From: a virus
DNA: 24,627 bases
Reading direction: 5' to 3' (one strand)
Virus record (IMG/VR): IMGVR_UViG_3300031758_000549
Span: 1 to 24,627 of that record
Part shown: positions 21,038 to 24,627 of the stretch, piece after piece
Layout of the letters: each line of letters begins with the position of its first letter
How positions within the stretch are numbered: position 1 is the stretch's first letter
Position numbers and translations under genes: made by a program
The notes under the pieces: model-generated
The model's database searches: none
What the model was told of the DNA's origin: nothing
The model's input: only the letters and a program-made list of their open reading frames with translations

Positions 21038-22063
21038 ATGCCTAACGTATATACAGCGTTATCTGGCGGAACAGCAACAACAAACGGTGGTCTTGGTGGC
21101 GGTCAATATACAAGTGCTGACAACGTAGGTACCTTTACACCATCTAATGGTGCAGGTCTCGTACAAAAAGCATATGACCGTCTAGTTGAGTTCGCACTTC
21201 GCTCTCAACCATTACTACGTTCAGTCGCTGACAAACGTCCAGCACGCCAATCAATGCCAGGTTCATCTGTAGTATTCCAAATCTACAGCGACCTAAGCAA
21301 GGCAACAACTGCCTTGTCAGAACAAGTTGACCCAGATTCAGTAGCAATTGGTACACCAACTGCAGTAACTGTTGTTCTTAACGAATACGGTAACGCAGTT
21401 CTAACCACACGCAAACTGCAATTAATGTCACTTGCTGAAGTTGACCCAGCGATTGCAAATATCGTTGCGTTCAATATGGCAGATTCCATTGACGAAATTG
21501 TTCAAACAGAACTTCGCGCTGGAACAAACGTAATCTACGCAAGCAACGCTTCAGGAACTCGTGCAACAGCAACAACTAACGTTACTGGCGCACATACCTT
21601 GAAAGCAGCAGACATCCGTCTAGCAGTTGCTAAATTGCGTGCAGGAAAAGCAGTTGCTCGTAAAGGCAGCCTATACTGGTGTGCAATACACCCAGAAGTT
21701 TCACACGACCTTCGTGCTGAAACAGGTTCTGCTTCTTGGAGATTGCCACACGAATACCAATCAAATGCCGAAATTTGGGCAGGAGAAATTGGAACATTCG
21801 AAGGTGCATACTTCATCGAATCACCACGTATGTACAACGCCACCGATGGTGGTTCAAGTGCACGCGTGTTCCGTACAATCCTTGCTGGTCAACAAGCACT
21901 TGCTGAAGCAGTTGCTGAAGAACCACACGTAGTGATTGGAAACGTAACTGACAAATTGATGCGCTTGCGCCCAATTGGTTGGTACGGAGTATTAGGATTC
22001 AAGCGTTATCGCGAAGAAGCCTTATACAGAATTGAATCTTCATCCAGCATTAACGCTGCATAG
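21038..22063 (+). CDS. Major capsid protein, N4-gp56-like
   Basis: 341 aa. The block AYDRLVEFALRSQPLLRSVA, then PGSSVVFQIYSDLSKATTAL, SEQVDP and EYGNAVLTTRKLQLMS follows the layout of the N4-gp56 family (HK97-fold) coat proteins, which have 'LR...L.....KRP.P...G.....F.......A...L.EG..P'. A Gly/Thr-rich N-terminus precedes it. The C-terminal half has an HPEVSHDLRAETG motif and ends in a Ser-rich tail. GGAA lies before the start. Codons look optimised (many CGT/CGC, AAC, TTC) compared with the AT-rich neighbours, as expected for the most abundant phage protein. A terminator follows. Confidence 0.88.
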   Translation: MPNVYTALSGGTATTNGGLGGGQYTSADNVGTFTPSNGAGLVQKAYDRLVEFALRSQPLLRSVADKRPARQSMPGSSVVFQIYSDLSKATTALSEQVDPDSVAIGTPTAVTVVLNEYGNAVLTTRKLQLMSLAEVDPAIANIVAFNMADSIDEIVQTELRAGTNVIYASNASGTRATATTNVTGAHTLKAADIRLAVAKLRAGKAVARKGSLYWCAIHPEVSHDLRAETGSASWRLPHEYQSNAEIWAGEIGTFEGAYFIESPRMYNATDGGSSARVFRTILAGQQALAEAVAEEPHVVIGNVTDKLMRLRPIGWYGVLGFKRYREEALYRIESSSSINAA

Positions 22064-22079
22064 TTAGATTCATTTAACG

Positions 22080-22112
22080 GTAGCCCTCGCGTCAAGTGGG
22101 GGCTACTCTTAT
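22080..22112 (+). terminator. Terminator after the major capsid gene
   Basis: GTAGCCC (22080-22086) pairs with GGGCTAC (22100-22106), followed by TCTTATT. It lies 16 bases after the capsid stop. The T run is interrupted, so partial read-through to the next genes is likely, which would set high capsid and lower downstream expression. Confidence 0.65.
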
Positions 22113-22127
22113 TCAAAGGATTTTAAA

Positions 22128-22385
22128 TTGCCAATATTTTTTCCACCCACAGTTGAAGAAGGACCAGCAGGTTTTGGTCTATTCTATCGTTACAAGTTAA
22201 CTCGTGGTATTAGTGTATTAAAAATTGGTAATAAGTATTACAAGTTAAGAGTTCCATCAACAGACCAAATAGATTCTGCTAGTGAGTACTATGCAGGAGG
22301 GCACGAATATGATGTCACACAAGCACAAAAGACTGCACTTATTAACGCTGGCATCGGCATTACTGAAAGTAACTTTGAAGGATGA
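22128..22385 (+). CDS. Small hypothetical virion-arm protein, 85 aa
   Basis: TTG start with AAAGGA seven bases upstream and no ATG alternative near. Begins (M)PIFFPPTVEEGPAGFGLFYR, then strands ISVLKIGNKYYKLRVPS and a helix DVTQAQKTALINAG. Possibly a head-decoration or neck protein by position. Its TGA overlaps the next ATG. Confidence 0.6.
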   Translation: MPIFFPPTVEEGPAGFGLFYRYKLTRGISVLKIGNKYYKLRVPSTDQIDSASEYYAGGHEYDVTQAQKTALINAGIGITESNFEG

Positions 22386-22675
22386 TAAACAATATTCTAG
22401 TCGCAGGTGCGACTGCAAGTGCGCTTGCTTCTGTATATTTTGTGATTGCCCCTTCTCTGAGAAAGATTCGTTCTATGATGGAATGGTTGGAAAAATTTCG
22501 CCGCGATTGGGAAGGCGAGCCTGGTGGTCCAGGTAGAGACCCTGTTCCAAGTGTAATGGAAAGATTAAATAGACTTGACGGTGAATTAAGTCATAATGGT
22601 GGTTCATCTTTAAAGGATGCCATTGATAGAATTGAGAAAGTGTTAGGGACCAAGAATGAGTTTACACAGAATTAG
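22382..22675 (+). CDS. Single-span membrane protein, DUF2746-like, holin candidate
   Basis: 97 aa. N-terminal span NNILVAGATASALASVYFVI, then a basic/aromatic helix (RKIRSMMEWLEKFRRDWEG), a Gly/Pro segment (EPGGPGRDPVPSVMERLNRL) and a C-terminal coiled coil (SSLKDAIDRIEKVLG). The 'DW.GEPG.PGR...PSVMERL' then 'N.GSSLKDA' pattern is common in actinophage membrane proteins annotated as DUF2746 or holin-like. Whether it makes lysis holes or sits in the virion is not known. Confidence 0.6.
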   Translation: MINNILVAGATASALASVYFVIAPSLRKIRSMMEWLEKFRRDWEGEPGGPGRDPVPSVMERLNRLDGELSHNGGSSLKDAIDRIEKVLGTKNEFTQN

Positions 22676-22907
22676 AAAACATCCAGAGTTCATTGAAGGA
22701 TGTTTTGGTTGCAAGGCTTCTACTGTTGATTTGAACGCTGGAGAAGCATCCACTAGATTGACAATGTCAGCAAAGAAGTGGGATAACGAACTTGCGTTGT
22801 ATCGTTCGGCTAGGGCACAGGGTATTCAACCTGATACCACTAAGACGAAAGATATTCGTAAGGCAATAGATATATCAAACAAAACTGGAAGAGCATACGG
22901 AGCATAA
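22656..22907 (+). CDS. Conserved small protein with CFGCK motif
   Basis: 83 aa, overlapping the preceding gene by 20 bases. The N-terminus RIRKHPEFIEGCFGCKASTV carries one CxxC pair in a context (HP.F..GCFGCK.ST) that recurs in actinophage virion operons. The remainder is helical and basic (KKWDNELALYRSARAQGIQP). Function unknown. Confidence 0.65.
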   Translation: MSLHRIRKHPEFIEGCFGCKASTVDLNAGEASTRLTMSAKKWDNELALYRSARAQGIQPDTTKTKDIRKAIDISNKTGRAYGA

Positions 22908-22908
22908 T

Positions 22909-23019
22909 ATGATGTACGGTAAAAAAATGCCTAAAGGCAAAAAAATGATGGATATGAAAAAAGCCGATATGAAAAAGAAGAATATGGCTAAGATGAAAAA
23001 AATGGGTAAGAAGAAATAA
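22909..23019 (+). CDS. 36-aa Lys/Met peptide
   Basis: Found by hand. 26 of the 36 residues are Met (10) or Lys (16), for example MDMKKADMKKKNMAKMKKMG. ATG directly follows the previous stop by one base and the stop overlaps the next ATG as TAATG. Position within a coupled run supports translation. It may bind DNA or RNA in the particle; that is inference. Confidence 0.6.
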   Translation: MMYGKKMPKGKKMMDMKKADMKKKNMAKMKKMGKKK

Positions 23020-23195
23020 TGAAGGCTAAAAAAGGTATGGGTTTTAAGGCTGCCCAAAAGGGTATTGCTAAGAAACAAGGTGTGAGTATGAAATCTGCTG
23101 GCGCAATTCTTGCTGCTGGTGCACGTAAGGCTTCACCTGCTGCTAAGAAAGCAAATCCTAATTTAAAAAAAGTTAAAGGAAAGAAGAAAAGATAA
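23019..23195 (+). CDS. 58-aa lysine/alanine-rich basic protein
   Basis: Found by hand. Begins MKAKKGMGFKAAQKGIAKKQ, then a hydrophobic SAGAILAAGARKASPAAKK, and ends NLKKVKGKKKR. TAATG junctions at both ends. Histone-like or condensing composition. The segment 'GFKAAQKGIAKKQG.S...A.AILA' recurs in phage and cyanophage proteins of unknown function. Confidence 0.65.
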   Translation: MKAKKGMGFKAAQKGIAKKQGVSMKSAGAILAAGARKASPAAKKANPNLKKVKGKKKR

Positions 23196-23338
23196 TGTGC
23201 GCAACTTGTGGATGTAACTATCCTAATCTAGAACACGCTATGGCTAACGCTAAAGGTAATAACCCAATGGGTATGCCAATTGCACCAAAGCCATCAAGCA
23301 TTGAAAAAGCAGTTCCAAAAAAACCAAAGGGTAAATAA
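23195..23338 (+). CDS. 47-aa protein starting MCATCGCNYP
   Basis: Found by hand. Three cysteines lie at residues 2, 5 and 7 (CATCGC), possibly a metal site, then an Asn/Pro/Met-rich centre and a basic tail (KAVPKKPKGK). TAATG overlap with the preceding gene. The same CATCGC opening occurs in other phage small proteins; function unknown. Confidence 0.6.
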   Translation: MCATCGCNYPNLEHAMANAKGNNPMGMPIAPKPSSIEKAVPKKPKGK

Positions 23339-23340
23339 CT

Positions 23341-23781
23341 ATGGCAAAGATTAAAGTTAAACAATCAACAATTGATGAAATTAAAAAAATGGGTATGAAT
23401 AAGGCTCTTAGTGCTGCAAAAACTCGTAAGAGTGCAGAATACCAAGAAGCAGTAAAACGTATGTACGGAGCAAAAAGAGTAGCCAAGGCTACTGCTGGTG
23501 CTTCTCGTTCAACCCAACCTGTTGGTGGAGTTATGGGAACCAAAAGGGCTAGAGTTATGGCTGGTCCTGTAAAATCAACTGTAAAGAAAGTTGCTGCTAA
23601 ACGTTCTACTGGTGCTGTTCAACAAGCATTAGCAGCAAGAGCACCTAAAAGTAAAATGTTTAGTAACTTGGGTGCAGGAGTTTCTGTTCCAAGAAATATG
23701 CAACCAAAACGTGCAAAGAGTGGTAAAACTTTTAAACAAAAGTTTAACACAAAGACTAAGAAATTCGGAACACCTAACTAA
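23341..23781 (+). CDS. Basic protein, 146 aa
   Basis: Lys/Arg/Ala-rich: MAKIKVKQSTIDEIKKMGMN, then SAAKTRKSAEYQEAVKRMYG, then a low-complexity part (STVKKVAAKRSTGAVQQALA) and KTFKQKFNTKTKKFGTPN. Only the first 50 residues look folded. The stop abuts the next ATG. Member of the basic cassette between head and tail genes; perhaps a nucleic-acid-binding virion protein. Confidence 0.7.
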   Translation: MAKIKVKQSTIDEIKKMGMNKALSAAKTRKSAEYQEAVKRMYGAKRVAKATAGASRSTQPVGGVMGTKRARVMAGPVKSTVKKVAAKRSTGAVQQALAARAPKSKMFSNLGAGVSVPRNMQPKRAKSGKTFKQKFNTKTKKFGTPN

Positions 23782-24063
23782 ATGGCTAAATCACCTGCTT
23801 GGACACGTAAAGAAGGAAAGAACCCTAAAGGCGGACTAAACGCCAAAGGTCGTGCTTCATACAATAAAACAACTGGTGGGAATCTTAAACCTCCTGTCAA
23901 AGCAGGTCAAGCCAAAAAATCACCTAAATCTGCAGCAAGACGTAAGTCTTTTTGTAGTCGTATGTGTGGTATGAAGTCTAAACGTACTTCTTCTAAAACG
24001 GCGCGTGACCCTAATTCACGTATAAACAAATCTTTAAGAGCGTGGGACTGTAACTGCAGATGA
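23782..24063 (+). CDS. Conserved basic protein, DUF6321-like
   Basis: 93 aa. PAWTRKEGKNPKGGLNAKGR then SYNKTTGGNLKPPVK, RRKSFCSRMCGMKSKRTSSK, and TARDPNSRINKSLRAWDCNC. This order closely matches a short phage and marine-bacteria family seen in cyanophages (I recall it as DUF6321), whose role is unknown. Conserved Cys and Asp-Pro-Asn-Ser motifs suggest a compact fold despite the basic composition. Its TGA overlaps the next ATG. Confidence 0.75.
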   Translation: MAKSPAWTRKEGKNPKGGLNAKGRASYNKTTGGNLKPPVKAGQAKKSPKSAARRKSFCSRMCGMKSKRTSSKTARDPNSRINKSLRAWDCNCR

Positions 24064-24218
24064 AAAAGAAAGCATTTTGGGATAAAAAGAACCCTAAGAA
24101 AACTTCTAAGAAACTAACTCCAACACAAATTAAAAGTGCTAAGGCTCGCGCTAAGGCTGCTGGTAGAAAGTATCCAAACCTAGTAGATAATGCTGCTGTG
24201 GCAAGAAAGAAGAAATAA
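24060..24218 (+). CDS. 52-aa basic protein
   Basis: Found by hand. MKKKAFWDKKNPKKTSKKLT, then TQIKSAKARAKAAGRKYPNL and VDNAAVARKKK. The 'ARAKAAGRKYPNLVDN.A' ending is a recurring element in phage small proteins. ATGA with the gene before and TAATG with the gene after. Confidence 0.65.
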   Translation: MKKKAFWDKKNPKKTSKKLTPTQIKSAKARAKAAGRKYPNLVDNAAVARKKK

Positions 24219-24565
24219 TGTCAGGTAGATACAATATGGTCTGTGACCAAGGTTCTACTTTCAGTTTAACTTTCACAATTAAAACTGATGGTACTCCTTG
24301 GAACTTAGTTGGCAACTATACAGGTAAAATGCAAGTTCGTTCTTTTCTTAACGCTAGCACTGTTCTTATTGAATTAACTACTGCTAATAGTAGAATATCT
24401 TTTTCTTCAAATGGTACTGTAACTTTATCTTTAACAGCAGCGAACACTACTGATTTACCTGCTGGTCGTCATACTTATGATTTAGAATTAACTGAAACTG
24501 CTAACAGTGTTGTCACTAGGGTTCTTGAAGGAAAATTTGTTGTCAGAGGAGAGGTCACTCGCTAA
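24218..24565 (+). CDS. Beta-rich virion protein, probable tail/baseplate or fibre-linked
   Basis: 115 aa. Alternating strands: DQGSTFSLTFTIKTDGTPWN, NYTGKMQVRSFLNAS, NGTVTLSLTAANTTDLPAG, RHTYDLELTETANSVVTRVL, EGKFVVRGEVTR. The 'QGSTF....F...DGTP..L.GY....QVR ... LPAG.Y.YDLE......V.R.LEG...V..EVTR' layout is common beside tail-fibre genes in cyanophages and other phages and looks like a beta sandwich. The precise place in the particle is unknown. The next gene starts directly after the stop. Confidence 0.65.
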   Translation: MSGRYNMVCDQGSTFSLTFTIKTDGTPWNLVGNYTGKMQVRSFLNASTVLIELTTANSRISFSSNGTVTLSLTAANTTDLPAGRHTYDLELTETANSVVTRVLEGKFVVRGEVTR

Positions 24566-24627
24566 ATGGCAACTGAGATTACAATACAAGAAACTATTAG
24601 TGAGGTCAGTGTTACTGACCCTAATAA
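24566..24627 (+). CDS. Start of next late gene (partial)
   Basis: ATG directly after the preceding stop; 20 codons are seen (MATEITIQETISEVSVTDPN) before the window ends. This Thr/Ile/Glu/Val pattern is a frequent N-terminus of phage tail-fibre proteins, but the fragment is too short for a firm call. Confidence 0.5.
   Translation, partial: MATEITIQETISEVSVTDPN

Noticed and set aside
21627-21932. Alternative ORFs on both strands inside the capsid gene
   Set aside because: Side effect of the biased codon use in the capsid gene.

Overview
This is the interior of a tailed double-stranded DNA phage genome with an actinobacterial host. The host call rests on a WhiB-type iron-sulfur regulator (4124-4459, minus), a family confined to Actinobacteria and their phages, and on several small protein types typical of actinophages. 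The DNA is AT-rich by eye, which would suit a low-GC, possibly freshwater, actinobacterium; this habitat is inference only. No integrase, immunity repressor, tRNA, insertion sequence or CRISPR array was seen. The N4-gp56-like capsid protein and the 1608-residue probable internal virion protein, with no tape-measure gene in view, suggest a short-tailed (podovirus-like) particle, but the tail genes lie beyond the right edge.

Layout. Positions 1-8464 form a leftward early/replication arm: start of a CHC2-type primase (cut by the window edge), a nuclease-like protein, a RecA/DnaB-like ATPase, a Cas4/RecB-type nuclease that is split in two by an inserted ORF, WhiB, many tiny genes (22-140 aa, several with CxxC pairs), and a SprT-like zinc protease. 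The one rightward gene in this arm (3313-3657) is a lysozyme-like protein transcribed from a palindrome-rich AT control region. Positions 8465-9208 are non-coding and hold short direct repeats, a G-run tract, two related hairpins, a 10-bp-stem hairpin and a possible late promoter. Positions 9209-24627 are the rightward late arm: large terminase, portal, a small portal-linked protein, the 1608-aa protein, two further virion-type proteins, scaffold, N4-gp56-like major capsid protein, a terminator, then small membrane and lysine-rich proteins coupled by TAATG/ATGA overlaps, a beta-rich protein, and the start of a further gene.

Two features stand out. First, the 12-bp palindrome TGTCTTAAGACA and close variants recur about 20 times in the leftward arm, inside genes and between them, and almost vanish in the late arm. 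Second, the Cas4-like nuclease has its N-terminal cysteine and histidine motif in one ORF and its catalytic D/DxK motifs and remaining cysteines in another, with a complete 157-aa ORF in a third frame overlapping both. I also added small genes found by hand: 1-96, 417-509, 5061-5213, 5210-5278, 5275-5370, 5811-5954, 7095-7181, 7282-7452, 22909-23019, 23019-23195, 23195-23338, 24060-24218 and 24566-end.
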